From positions 1 through 27,054 of the forward strand of contig CAJMRN010000016.1 in the NCBI GenBank assembly GCA_905215815.1: 27,054 nucleotides of DNA. Direction: 5' to 3'. Positions within the stretch are counted from its first letter, which is position 1, and each line of letters opens with the position of its first letter. Both the position numbers and the translations under genes were made by a program. The DNA is from an uncultured bacterium (GTDB taxonomy: Bacteria > Actinomycetota > Coriobacteriia > Coriobacteriales > Coriobacteriaceae). Below, in pieces: positions 1-7,991 of the stretch. The notes beneath the pieces are model-generated. The model worked only from the letters and a program-made list of their open reading frames with translations, made no database searches and was not told the DNA's origin.

Positions 1-53
1 GTCGGCGGGGCCATTGTGGCTCTTGACAGCGGATTGGGTCATATGAGCGAAAA

Positions 54-189
54 CCCGCCAGAGCGAGCAAGGTGCCTTGAAACGAGGCGACATTGACCTT
101 CTGGTCATGCCGCCGAAGTTGAAAGGCAGATTGCCGCTCTGGCGGGCTTGCAGCGTCGAGCCGTTACGCGGTTCGTAGAACCGCGTAAC
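54..189 (-). ncRNA. Structured 3'-UTR element, copy A (two-copy family)
   Basis: Read on the minus strand, this element begins 4 nt after the stop codon of the lipoprotein gene. It has three parts. First comes a perfect 12-bp hairpin with a 3-nt loop (163-189). A linker GGCTCGACGCTGC follows. Last is a long stem (54-65 with 135-146, then a 1-nt bulge and 4 more pairs) that encloses an inner hairpin (86-114) with stem GACC, loop AGAA and stem GGTC. The same plan, linker and apical loop occur at 8146-8279 after pyrE. The one non-Watson-Crick pair of the inner stem (90/110) is a G-U wobble only on the minus strand, which supports minus-strand RNA. The outer stem is followed by TTTT, so it may end transcription. 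Function is unknown. An Rfam motif named Collinsella-1 exists, but I cannot tell whether this is it. Confidence 0.65.
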
Positions 190-193
190 TCCC

Positions 194-751
194 CTAGCTC
201 ATCATCGCATTCATCATCTCGGTGGTTGCAGAATCGTCGGCAGACCACTCGTTATCCTTGTTGGCGGAATACTTAAAGGTGACCTTGGTGTCCTTGGTCT
301 TAGCGGCCTTGGTCACGTCGACCATCACCTGACCGGCCATCTTGTACAGGTCGTCCTCGGAAGGCATCGTATCGAGTGCGGCGATCTTCTCCTGATACTG
401 GGTGGCGAAATCTTCGACGATCTTGTTCATGGACTTGCAGGTGATGGTAACCTCGGCGGTCGCGGTACCCTTGTCCTCATCGACCGTCACATCACCGATC
501 TTGTAATCAAAGCCCTCGAGATAGCTCTTGGCATACTCCTTGGGATCGATGCCCAGCTGCTCAAACTCGTCGCCCGAAGCCTCTTCCAGGCCGGAGAGGA
601 AGTCATCGCCGCCGTTCTTGATCTCGTCAAACTGGCTTGTAAGGTCGTTGGTGATGAGCTCCTCCACCGAAGGCCCTCCGCAGCCGGAAAGCAAAACCAC
701 GCACGCGACCAGGGCAGCCATCAGGGGCGCAAGCAGCAGCTTCTTTTTCAT
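194..751 (-). CDS. Putative secreted lipoprotein
   Basis: The product is 185 aa. It starts with a lipoprotein signal peptide: KKK, a hydrophobic core, then the lipobox LSGC with the lipidated cysteine at residue 24. The mature part is acidic and lysine-rich, with alternating charged helices near the N-terminus and a beta-rich half. This resembles small Gram-positive lipoproteins of the DUF4878/DUF5105 kind, but I cannot assign a family with certainty. The ATG at 751 is chosen because GGAGG lies about 7 nt upstream and the signal peptide starts there; the open frame continues upstream only as low-complexity read-through. The gene lies downstream of the crr terminator, so it is probably transcribed alone. 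Its 3' end runs directly into structured element A. The function is unknown, and the product is presumably anchored to the outer face of the membrane. Confidence 0.85.
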   Translation of the reverse strand: MKKKLLLAPLMAALVACVVLLSGCGGPSVEELITNDLTSQFDEIKNGGDDFLSGLEEASGDEFEQLGIDPKEYAKSYLEGFDYKIGDVTVDEDKGTATAEVTITCKSMNKIVEDFATQYQEKIAALDTMPSEDDLYKMAGQVMVDVTKAAKTKDTKVTFKYSANKDNEWSADDSATTEMMNAMMS

Positions 752-926
752 GACATTCCTCCAAACAAGCGGCGCTGCGTTCCCCACACAGCGCACGTCG
801 TGACAGTAAGTCCATATTAGCGGCTCCGCCCAAACCCCTACGTCGCAAAAGCGCGGGCGGATCAATTTGACGAGTGAATGGCCCATAAAGCAAGCCCCCT
901 GCAATAAAATGCGCCTGCTCAGTCTA

Positions 927-961
927 TTAAAAAAGGGTGGCCGGATAACCCGACCACCCTT
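927..961 (-). terminator. Rho-independent terminator of the EIIA gene
   Basis: On the minus strand a 12-bp stem (933-944 with 950-961, including one G-U wobble) is followed by a run of T. It lies 23 nt after the EIIA stop codon. It separates EIIA from the downstream lipoprotein gene. Confidence 0.88.
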
Positions 962-984
962 GTGCATCTTCTGGATGCCGCAGA

Positions 985-1521
985 CTACTTGCGGACGACC
1001 TTAACGATGACGTCACCGGCGGCGACGGCAGACTCGGCCTCGACGGCGAGCTCGACATCGGCAAACTCGGCAGTGTTGGACACGGCCACGACGACGCAGT
1101 CCTTGTAACCGGCGGCAGCGATCTTGGCGCGGTCGATCTTGAGTATGGGCTGGCCGGCCTTCACGACGTCGTCGGCCTTGACGAAGCCCTCGAAGCCGTC
1201 GCCGTTCATGTTGACGGTATCGACGCCAACGTGCACCAGAACCTCGATGCCGCTATCGGACTGCAGACCCACGGCATGACCCATGGTGACGGTCACCTTG
1301 CCGTCGCAGGGAGCGTAGACCAGGTCGTCCTCGGGCCACACGGCGCAGCCCTTGCCCAGAACCTCGCCACCAAAGACGGGATCGGGCACGTCGGCCATCT
1401 TGATGACCTTGCCCTTGACGGGCGAGCACAGCACGTCGGCGCCGGCAGAAGCAGAAATGGAGGCCGGAGCAGCAGCTGCCGCGGGCTCAGCCTTCTTCTT
1501 GAACATATCAAACAGACCCAT
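985..1521 (-). CDS. crr: PTS glucose-type EIIA component (stand-alone)
   Basis: This 178-aa protein is a soluble EIIA of the glucose family. It takes phosphate from HPr and passes it to a sugar-specific EIIB. A short linker rich in Ala/Ser/Pro (residues 12-28) precedes the EIIA fold. The signature VLVHVGVDTVNMNG carries the phospho-accepting histidine (His97). The second conserved histidine, in GHAVGLQSDSG, is His82. The ATG at 1521 has AGGAG about 8 nt upstream; a longer in-frame start at 1560 lacks a ribosome site. It has its own promoter (1571-1599) and terminator. No EIIBC is adjacent. The EIIBC at 17441-18868 has no EIIA domain, so this protein could serve it and other partners (inference). 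The gene symbol is by family; the protein may be a general or beta-glucoside EIIA. Confidence 0.93.
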   Translation of the reverse strand: MGLFDMFKKKAEPAAAAAPASISASAGADVLCSPVKGKVIKMADVPDPVFGGEVLGKGCAVWPEDDLVYAPCDGKVTVTMGHAVGLQSDSGIEVLVHVGVDTVNMNGDGFEGFVKADDVVKAGQPILKIDRAKIAAAGYKDCVVVAVSNTAEFADVELAVEAESAVAAGDVIVKVVRK

Positions 1522-1570
1522 ACGTTTTCTCCTCTTGATTAAGCGCAACGTTATGCGCATGCCTATGGTG

Positions 1571-1599
1571 ATTATAGTGCCAAATGATCAAATTGCTAA
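1571..1599 (-). promoter_or_regulatory. Sigma-70-type promoter of the EIIA gene
   Basis: On the minus strand, -35 TTAGCA (1594-1599) and -10 TATAAT (1571-1576) are separated by 17 nt. The -10 is a perfect match and the spacing is ideal. The predicted start of transcription near 1564 gives a leader of about 43 nt. The leader contains a near-palindrome centred on AACGTT (about 1541-1556) that could be an operator. Confidence 0.75.
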
Positions 1600-1672
1600 G
1601 GTGAGGGCTCGAATCGCAAGCCCTTCCAAGCCCTTCCCAAAACCTTTTCCCCAGTGGCACTCATATTGTCGA

Positions 1673-3121
1673 TTAAGCCAGACCCTCGGTGCCGTTGGAC
1701 TTGATGATCTTCTGGTATGCGAAGAAGCTATCCTTGCGGCGGCGCTCGTAAGTACCGGTGCCGTCGTCGTATTTATCGACGTGGATGAAGCCGTAGCGCT
1801 TGCGCATCTCGCCAGTGCCGGCGGAAACCAGGTCGATGGGACCCCACCAGGTGTAGGCAATCAGGTCAACGCCATCGGCAATGGCCTCGCCCATGGCCTT
1901 GATGTGGCTCTGCAAGTAGGCGATGCGATACGGGTCGTGGATGGAGCCGTCCTCCTCGACCTCGTCGTAGGCGCCCATGCCGTTCTCAACCACCATCAGC
2001 GGAATCTCGTAGCGGGCGTAAATCTCGTTGAGGGCGATGCGCAGGCCCAACGGATCGATCTGCCAGCCCCAGTCGGTGGACTCCAGATAGGGATTCTTGC
2101 CGCCAAAGGTCATGTTGCCCTCGGTCATCTCGTGATCCTTGTGGGTGCCCACGGTGCCGGACATGTAGTAGCTAAAGGTGTAGAAATCAACCTTGCCGTC
2201 GGCGATATCCTGCAGGTCGCCGTCCTCCATCACGAGTTCAACATCGTTCTCGGCCCAGAAGCGCTTGGCATAGAACGGGTACTTGCCGCGCACCTGCACG
2301 TCGGAGCAGTACCAGTTCATGGCATTCATCTCCTGCTGCGCGGCGAACACGTCGGCCGGATCGCACGTAGCGGCATAGGAAAGGATGAAGCAGTCCATGT
2401 TGCCCATCTTAAACTGCGGGTAATGCTCGTGGGCATAGCGCACGACGCGGCCGCTGGCGACAAACTGGTGATGCAGTGCCTGCATACGAGCCTGCTGCGT
2501 GGTGTGGACCGCCGACGCCGGACCCTCAAAGCCCTGAATCATGCTGGTCTCAAAGAGGTTGCCCATGTCCTGGGTACCGCAGTTGATCTCGTTGAAGGTG
2601 AGCCAGAACTTGACCTTGTCCTGATAGCGGTCGAAGACTGTCTGGCAGTACTTCTCAAAGAAGCCGATGAGCTCGCGGCTCGCCCAGCCGTTGTATTTCT
2701 CGACGAGGTGATAGGGCATCTCGTAGTGCGAGAGGGTCACGAGCGGCTCGATATTGTGGGCACGCAGGCAGTCGAAAACGCGGTCGTAGAAGACGAGGCC
2801 GGCCTCGTTGGGCTCAGCGTCGTCGCCGTTGGGAAAGACACGGCTCCAGGAGATGGACATGCGGAACATGGTAAAGCCCATCTCGGCGAACAGCGCGATG
2901 TCCTCCTCGTAGTGATGATAGAAATCGATACCGTCATGATTGGGGTAGAAGCGGTTGGGGTCGATGTCGATCGTGATCTGGCGCGGCTCCTTGTAGCTGC
3001 CGCCCAAGAAGTGGTCGTCGACAGAAGGACCGCGGCCGTCCACGTTCCAAGCGCCCTCAAACTGGTTGGCGGCGGTGGCGCCACCCCAATAGAAACCCTC
3101 GGGGAACTTGATGTTTGCCAT
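1673..3121 (-). CDS. bglA: 6-phospho-beta-glucosidase, GH1
   Basis: This 482-aa GH1 (beta/alpha)8-barrel hydrolyses phosphorylated beta-glucosides, delivered by a PTS, to glucose 6-phosphate and an aglycone or sugar. The GH1 N-terminal signature FPEGFYWGGATAANQFEGA is at residues 6-24. The acid/base glutamate is Glu178 in TFNE and the nucleophile is Glu379 in VENG. The segment SAGTGEMRKRYGFI (433-446) matches the loop that binds the 6-phosphate in phospho-glycosidases and would not be expected in plain beta-glucosidases. Length is typical for the family. The ATG at 3121 has AAAGGAG at proper spacing; the ATG 6 nt upstream abuts the same site and is rejected. A 151-bp gap with a promoter separates it from EIIA. 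The divergence of 4520 from the AraC gene makes AraC a possible but unproven regulator of this gene. Confidence 0.93.
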   Translation of the reverse strand: MANIKFPEGFYWGGATAANQFEGAWNVDGRGPSVDDHFLGGSYKEPRQITIDIDPNRFYPNHDGIDFYHHYEEDIALFAEMGFTMFRMSISWSRVFPNGDDAEPNEAGLVFYDRVFDCLRAHNIEPLVTLSHYEMPYHLVEKYNGWASRELIGFFEKYCQTVFDRYQDKVKFWLTFNEINCGTQDMGNLFETSMIQGFEGPASAVHTTQQARMQALHHQFVASGRVVRYAHEHYPQFKMGNMDCFILSYAATCDPADVFAAQQEMNAMNWYCSDVQVRGKYPFYAKRFWAENDVELVMEDGDLQDIADGKVDFYTFSYYMSGTVGTHKDHEMTEGNMTFGGKNPYLESTDWGWQIDPLGLRIALNEIYARYEIPLMVVENGMGAYDEVEEDGSIHDPYRIAYLQSHIKAMGEAIADGVDLIAYTWWGPIDLVSAGTGEMRKRYGFIHVDKYDDGTGTYERRRKDSFFAYQKIIKSNGTEGLA

Positions 3122-3262
3122 GAGCATCTCCTTTGCATCGCGGGTCGATAAGCTGAGTATCGCCTGCGCACGGGACGGGCAGAAGCGGGCGCGCCAAACC
3201 CGACACTTCTTTTCGCGCCCACGGACCGCCGCCGCCCCGTCTCTGACACTTCCTGATACCGA

Positions 3263-3308
3263 CCAAAAAGGGACAGGTTTATTTTGGCAGGTTTTATCTG
3301 GGCGAACG
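3263..3308 (-). repeat. Hairpin repeat, family 2, copy 1 (overlaps araC-type stop codon)
   Basis: The core is CCAAAA (3263-3268), a 13-nt loop (3269-3281) and TTTTGG (3282-3287). On the minus strand the loop reads TAAACCTGTCCCT, identical to the loops at 4481-4493 and 7089-7101. The repeat continues through the stop codon of the AraC gene, with GCCCAGATAAAACC shared with the copy at 4457-4507 in inverted orientation. Confidence 0.75.
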
Positions 3309-4301
3309 TCGGCGATAGGCGGCCGGCGTGCAGCCATGGCGCTCGGCAAATTTTTTGTAGAAGAAGCTCATATTGGCATAGCCCACCTCGCGCGCTGCGG
3401 CCTCTGCAGTAGCACCGGTGTCGAGTAGCGCCGCCGCGCGTGTCAGGCGACTCTCCTGCACGAGCTGCATAAATGTGCGGCCCGTCTGCCGCTTGAGCAG
3501 TGCGCTTGCATAGTTGGGACTCAGGTGCAGGTGGCGGGCCAAATCGTCGAGTGTGCAATCGCAAGCATGCCGCTCGATGTAGCTCATCGCCGCCGCAACC
3601 TGCGCCGAGGGAAGCGCGGGTGCGCCCGTTTGCAGCAGCGCGGCCTCGTAGCTTTGCATGAGCTCGACCAGCAGCAGCTCAAACAGCCTCGACACGATCT
3701 GGGGGCTTGCTGTCGTCGGCTCCAGGAGCTCGCACAACATCTCCTGCATATACCGGCGCACGCGGCGGCTGTTGCCCGTACGGAAATGCACGTGCCCGCG
3801 ATGATCGGTCTCGTCGTTAAGTGCGTTGAGCAGGAACTGCGAGACGGCACTTGTGGGCGAAAGGCTTTGCTCCAGACTGCGGCGCAGCATCGGCCGCGAA
3901 ATGACAATGCTCAACATCAGGTCATGCTCGCCGAGCTCGTCTACGGCATGCGGGCAGGCGGCATCGAGCAGAAGCACCTCGTTTTGGGCGAGTGTGAGTT
4001 GCGCACCATTGACAATCTGTGGCGCGCTCCCTCGATAGACATAGCTGATTTCGACATAATCGTGCACGTGCTCCGGCACGGGGTTAAAGCGCGAGTTGCG
4101 CACAATCGACAGGCCCTCGGGCATGCCTTCTTGGTGCAGGGCGTATGTCGCGTTACCGATTTTATGAACATGCCTGCCATCGATATCTGCCTGTTGACCC
4201 CGTCTAAATGCATCGTTCCAGTCATAGCGAGTGCCCGCGCAGTAAGCGCGCTCACTGTCGGTCAGCTCGAGCAAAAGATTGTCCAAACATGCGATATCCA
4301 T
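3294..4301 (-). CDS. AraC-family transcriptional regulator with N-terminal cupin
   Basis: The protein is 335 aa. An N-terminal cupin-like sensor domain carries EHVHDYVE (about 77-84), typical of AraC-type sugar sensors. A linker follows, then two helix-turn-helix motifs in the last 100 residues (from about 236). The second HTH carries the family signature AAREVGYANMSFFYKKF. It is a one-component DNA-binding regulator, probably responding to a sugar. It is divergent from the GH106-like gene at 4520 and ends about 170 bp upstream of bglA, so either or both may be targets (inference). The ATG at 4301 is the natural N-terminus, though its ribosome site is weak (GGTGG). The stop codon lies inside a hairpin repeat. 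Inverted copies of that repeat bracket this gene. Confidence 0.9.
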   Translation of the reverse strand: MDIACLDNLLLELTDSERAYCAGTRYDWNDAFRRGQQADIDGRHVHKIGNATYALHQEGMPEGLSIVRNSRFNPVPEHVHDYVEISYVYRGSAPQIVNGAQLTLAQNEVLLLDAACPHAVDELGEHDLMLSIVISRPMLRRSLEQSLSPTSAVSQFLLNALNDETDHRGHVHFRTGNSRRVRRYMQEMLCELLEPTTASPQIVSRLFELLLVELMQSYEAALLQTGAPALPSAQVAAAMSYIERHACDCTLDDLARHLHLSPNYASALLKRQTGRTFMQLVQESRLTRAAALLDTGATAEAAAREVGYANMSFFYKKFAERHGCTPAAYRRRSPR

Positions 4302-4456
4302 GGCGCCACCATCGTTGATTTAGTCATATTTAGCCGTGGTTTTGATATTAGCAGGGCAGCGCGGACGACATACCCTGAACTCGCAAAGGTTTAGAAGGTT
4401 GGTTCTGGCATGTGGCACGCGTCCCAGCGCTTCGCCAAGCAGCTGCGGGGTGGCGT

Positions 4457-4507
4457 TTGCCCAGATAAAACCGGCCAAAATAAACCTGTCCCTTTTTGGC
4501 AGGTTTT
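4457..4507 (+). repeat. Hairpin repeat, family 2, copy 2
   Basis: A 14-nt left arm (4467-4480) and right arm (4494-4507) pair with one mismatch around the 13-nt loop TAAACCTGTCCCT. The right arm runs into the Shine-Dalgarno region of the glycosidase at 4520. The left flank GCCCAGATAAAACC matches copy 1 in reverse, so the AraC gene is framed by inverted copies. Confidence 0.8.
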
Positions 4508-4519
4508 GAAGGAGTGAGT

Positions 4520-7090
4520 ATGGTGGCATATGACAACCATGTGCTTCCGTTCTTGTGGCTCAAGGGCGAAGAACGCGAGACGATTACCGAATACTTAGAG
4601 CAAATTGCCGGGGCGGACATCCGTGAAGCCTGCCTTGAGTCGCGCACGCATCCCGAGTTTTGCCGCGATGGCTGGTGGTCCGACCTGCGATTTATCATTG
4701 GCGAGTGCAAGCGCCTGGGCCTGAAGATCTGGCTGCTCGATGATGCCCACTTTCCCACGGGCTACGCCAACGGCGCGCTTTCAGGCAAGGATGTAGACCC
4801 CACGCTCAAGAAGACCGTGCTTAAGCATCACACGGTAACGGTCGTTGGACCCCAGCCGTCCACGACCATCAAGCTCGGCAACCTCATGGATCCCACGGAG
4901 CACTTTGTGGGCGCGGCGGGTTTTGACGCTACCGGCGTGCCGCTCGACCTTGAGCTCGCCGTTGAGCAGACCGAGGACAGCATTCCCGCCCGCCTGCGCT
5001 TTGACGCCCCCACCGGCGTTACCACCCTCGAGCTCTACGTCACCAGCCAAAAGGCCGGCTTTCGCGATGAATACATCAACATGGTCGACGCCGATTCGTG
5101 CCGCACGCTCATCAACGCCGTCTACGAACCCACGTTTGAGCATCTGGGCGACGAGTTCGGCAAGACCATCCTGGGGTTCTTTACCGATGAACCGGGCTTT
5201 ATGAACGAAAAGGGTGCGACCCTCGAAGACGCTTCTACCAGCAGCTTTATCGGACGCGGCGACATGGCGCTGCCATGGTCGGACGAACTTGAGCGACGCC
5301 TGCACGAGGCACTGGGCACAAATTGGCTGAGTGAGCTCCGCGAGCTTTGGACGCGCGACCCCGCCGGCGCTCGGGTCCGCCACACCTACATGGACATCGC
5401 CACGCAACTCTACCGTGCGTGCTTTGACGAGCAGATTGGTGACTGGTGCCGCGAGCGCGGCGTTATGCACATTGGCCATGTAATCGAAGACAAGAGCTGC
5501 CACACACGCTTGGGCCAGGGCGCTGGGCACTACTTCCGCGCTGTCGCCGGTCAGGACATGGCGGGCATCGATGTGGTTATTAACCAGCTCGCCCCCGGCA
5601 TCGACCACGGCCCTTACAGCTACTTCCATGGCGCATGGAACATGGAGTTCTTTACCTACGCGCTTGCCAAACTGGGCTCTTCGGCTGCGCGCCTCGACCC
5701 CAAAAAGCAAGGGCGCTGCATGGCCGAGGTCTTTGGCGCCTTTGGCTGGCACGAGGGCTTGCGCGAGATGAAGTGGATTGCCGACCACATGCTCGTCCGC
5801 GGCGTCAATTGGTTTACGCCGCACGCGTTTAGCATGGCGCCCTTCCCCGATTGGGACTGCCCGCCGCACTTTTACGCGCACGGCAACAACCCGCAGTGGC
5901 CGCACTTTGGCCAGCTCATGAGCTATATGAACCGTACGGCAACGCTGCTTTCGGGAGGCTGTGCCACGCGCCCCGTCGCCATCCTGTACCATGCCGATGC
6001 CGAATGGGCCGGTAGCGCCATGCCTATCGAGCGCGTGGCGGCAGAGCTCACGCGCGCGCAGATCGACTTTGATTTTGTGCCCGCCGAGGCTTTTGAGGAC
6101 AAGAGCCGCTACAAGGTTTCGATTGCCGATGGATTGCTTGGTGTTAACAACTGCCACTACCAGGCATTTGTTATGCCCGGTGCTACGTTTATTGGCGCGG
6201 AGACGGCAAAGGCGGCGAGATACATGACGGATGCAGGCGTTATGGTGCTTGCCGTCGACGAGGTGCCCGGCGCATTCTACGATTCCGATGGCGCGGTCGA
6301 GCTGGGAGGACTCGTCGCAACGCCGCTCGCCGATGTCGCCCGCGCGCTTGCAAGCGCGGGACTGCAGACCGTTGTGCCTGACACGCCGCAACCCTGGCTA
6401 CGCGCACTTCGCTACGAGCGAGCAGGCGAGACCTACGTTATGCTCGTCAACGAGCACCCACGCGAGCACATCGACTGCACGGTTGCACTTGCGACAGGCG
6501 AGCGCCTTTGCGGCACGCGGCTCGACCTGCTAAACGGTGCCGAGCCCGTTGCGTTTGACGGTGCGCTGGAGCTCGCACCCTTCGAGAGCTGCATCGTTGT
6601 TTTGCAAGCGAGCAACGAGGATGCGCCCGGAGACGGCGTAATCGACGCTGATACATCGCTCGGCCTGCGCATCGAAGGCCCATGGACCGTTGCCCTCTCC
6701 CCTGCCGGCAGCAATGGCGCCTTTGGTGAAGCACAAGAGCTCAAACACCTGGGCGACCTTACGGCCGATCTGTTCACCGGCACCTGCGGCACCTACCGAT
6801 ATCATGCGTCGTTTGAGCTGGCCAACGATTGCACCGACGCCACGATCGACCTGGGAGACGTCTACGAAACCGCAACGCTCACGCTCGATGGACGCTCGCT
6901 CGGCACACGCATCTGCCCGCCCTATCGTTTTGCCGCCGGCTCACTTTCCGCCGGTGCGCATGAGCTCGCGATCGACGTCATCAACACGCTCGACCATGCG
7001 ATCCCCGACATCTTCGGTCTCACCGAGCCCGTCGCCCCCAGCGGCATCCTCGGCCCCGTTACCCTTTGCGGGCAAAACCTGCCAAAATAA
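4520..7090 (+). CDS. Large glycoside hydrolase, GH106-like (putative alpha-L-rhamnosidase)
   Basis: The protein is 856 aa with no signal peptide, so it is probably cytoplasmic. The N-terminus (PFLWLKGEE...ESRTHPEF...WLLDDAHFPTGYANG, residues 10-85) is a TIM-barrel start with an acidic DD pair. Other acidic candidates are Asp223/Glu224 in GFFTDEPGF and Glu323 in GHVIEDKS. A GATase-like middle region and a C-terminal jelly-roll (about 715-856) follow. This layout fits the large GH106/GH2-related enzymes that remove terminal sugars such as rhamnose. The exact family and substrate are not certain. The ATG at 4520 has AAGGAG 5 nt upstream; a TTG at 4496 lies in a repeat arm and is rejected. The stop codon lies in another copy of that repeat. 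AraC is divergent upstream and RpiR follows in the same direction 42 bp later. Confidence 0.72.
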   Translation: MVAYDNHVLPFLWLKGEERETITEYLEQIAGADIREACLESRTHPEFCRDGWWSDLRFIIGECKRLGLKIWLLDDAHFPTGYANGALSGKDVDPTLKKTVLKHHTVTVVGPQPSTTIKLGNLMDPTEHFVGAAGFDATGVPLDLELAVEQTEDSIPARLRFDAPTGVTTLELYVTSQKAGFRDEYINMVDADSCRTLINAVYEPTFEHLGDEFGKTILGFFTDEPGFMNEKGATLEDASTSSFIGRGDMALPWSDELERRLHEALGTNWLSELRELWTRDPAGARVRHTYMDIATQLYRACFDEQIGDWCRERGVMHIGHVIEDKSCHTRLGQGAGHYFRAVAGQDMAGIDVVINQLAPGIDHGPYSYFHGAWNMEFFTYALAKLGSSAARLDPKKQGRCMAEVFGAFGWHEGLREMKWIADHMLVRGVNWFTPHAFSMAPFPDWDCPPHFYAHGNNPQWPHFGQLMSYMNRTATLLSGGCATRPVAILYHADAEWAGSAMPIERVAAELTRAQIDFDFVPAEAFEDKSRYKVSIADGLLGVNNCHYQAFVMPGATFIGAETAKAARYMTDAGVMVLAVDEVPGAFYDSDGAVELGGLVATPLADVARALASAGLQTVVPDTPQPWLRALRYERAGETYVMLVNEHPREHIDCTVALATGERLCGTRLDLLNGAEPVAFDGALELAPFESCIVVLQASNEDAPGDGVIDADTSLGLRIEGPWTVALSPAGSNGAFGEAQELKHLGDLTADLFTGTCGTYRYHASFELANDCTDATIDLGDVYETATLTLDGRSLGTRICPPYRFAAGSLSAGAHELAIDVINTLDHAIPDIFGLTEPVAPSGILGPVTLCGQNLPK

Positions 7091-7114
7091 ACCTGTCCCT
7101 TTTTGGCAGGTTTG
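7076..7114 (+). repeat. Hairpin repeat, family 2, copy 3
   Basis: The left arm AAACCTGCCAAAA (about 7076-7088) pairs perfectly over 13 bp with TTTTGGCAGGTTT (about 7102-7114), around the 13-nt loop TAAACCTGTCCCT. The TAA at the start of the loop is the stop codon of the glycosidase. No T-run follows, so it is not a classic terminator. Confidence 0.82.
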
Positions 7115-7132
7115 GCGAGTGTGGGAGTTCGC

Positions 7133-7987
7133 ATGGATATCAAACGCAAGATCACCGAAGCGCAGGGCCTCACCCCCACCGAGCAACAGCTCGGCATTGC
7201 AGCCCTTGCCATCGGTCAGGACATCCGCGGACTTTCTATTAAGGAATTTGCCGCGCGAACCAACGTTTCGGTCGCGAGCGTACACCGTTTTTGCAAAAAG
7301 CTCGGTCTCGAGGGCTTCAAGGATCTCAAGGTCGAGCTTATTCGCTTGGCAACCGAGGCGGGAAACCGCCGCGACGTGGACATCAACTTTCCCTTTGATG
7401 CTACGTCCAGCCCCGCGCAGGTTATGGAGCGCATGGAGAGGCTCTACCAGACCACGCTGGCCGAAACGCAGGAGCTGCTCGACCCCACGCAGCTTGACCA
7501 CGCCGCCAAGCTCATCGCGAACGCCCGACAGGTCGACATCTACACGGGCTCGCACAACCTCTATCCAGCGGGAATGTTCCGCGACCGCCTGCTCTCCGCC
7601 GGTAAAAGCGCGACGTGCCACGACGGTGTCGAGGCCCAGGTGCGCACGGCACTCGCCTCGGGTCCCGACCATGCGGCAATCGTCATCTCCTACAGCGGCC
7701 TTGCCCCCAATCTCAAGGACATCTTGCCGATCCTCAGCAGCCGGCATGTCCCGGTCATCGTTATCGGTACGCCTTATTGCGCGCGCATTCATCCCGGCTT
7801 TGCTGCCTACCTTACGGTGAGTGACCACGAGAGCATGACGCATCGCATCACGCAGTTCGCGAGCCACATCGCCGTGCAATACGTGCTCGATTCGCTCTAC
7901 AGCAGCTACTTCGCCAAAGACTACGCCCGCTGCTCCGAGTTCCTGGAGCGCTCGTTCCCCTACACCCGCCTCCCGGGGCTCAAGTAG
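7133..7987 (+). CDS. RpiR/MurR-family transcriptional regulator with SIS domain
   Basis: The protein is 284 aa. The N-terminal HTH (residues about 1-75) includes LSIKEFAARTNVSVASVHRF and CKKLGLEGFKDLKVEL, diagnostic of RpiR. A SIS domain (about 110-250) follows, with ISYSGLAPNLKDILPIL, the phosphosugar-binding loop region. Such proteins sense phosphosugars and repress or activate sugar genes. It lies 42 bp after the glycosidase in the same direction, with a hairpin repeat in between, so it may be co-transcribed and could regulate that gene or the PTS genes (inference). The ATG at 7133 has GGGAG upstream; a TTG start at 7103 in the repeat is unlikely. Confidence 0.9.
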   Translation: MDIKRKITEAQGLTPTEQQLGIAALAIGQDIRGLSIKEFAARTNVSVASVHRFCKKLGLEGFKDLKVELIRLATEAGNRRDVDINFPFDATSSPAQVMERMERLYQTTLAETQELLDPTQLDHAAKLIANARQVDIYTGSHNLYPAGMFRDRLLSAGKSATCHDGVEAQVRTALASGPDHAAIVISYSGLAPNLKDILPILSSRHVPVIVIGTPYCARIHPGFAAYLTVSDHESMTHRITQFASHIAVQYVLDSLYSSYFAKDYARCSEFLERSFPYTRLPGLK

Positions 7988-7991
7988 CGAC

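Noticed and set aside
1..53. Possible gene fragment at the left edge
   Set aside because: No frame with codon bias or ribosome site is visible in so short a stretch.
1352..3151. A 599-codon open frame on the plus strand opposite bglA
   Set aside because: bglA on the other strand has complete GH1 motifs; the frame is the usual antisense shadow of a GC-rich gene, rich in Val/His/Gly with no domain.
4496..4519. TTG start adding 8 residues to the GH106-like enzyme
   Set aside because: It lies inside the right arm of a hairpin repeat, while ATG 4520 has AAGGAG at ideal spacing. The same holds for TTG 7103 of the RpiR gene.
4781..6391. A 536-codon minus-strand frame opposite the GH106-like gene
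   Set aside because: It is antisense to a gene with a clear start, ribosome site and conserved motifs.
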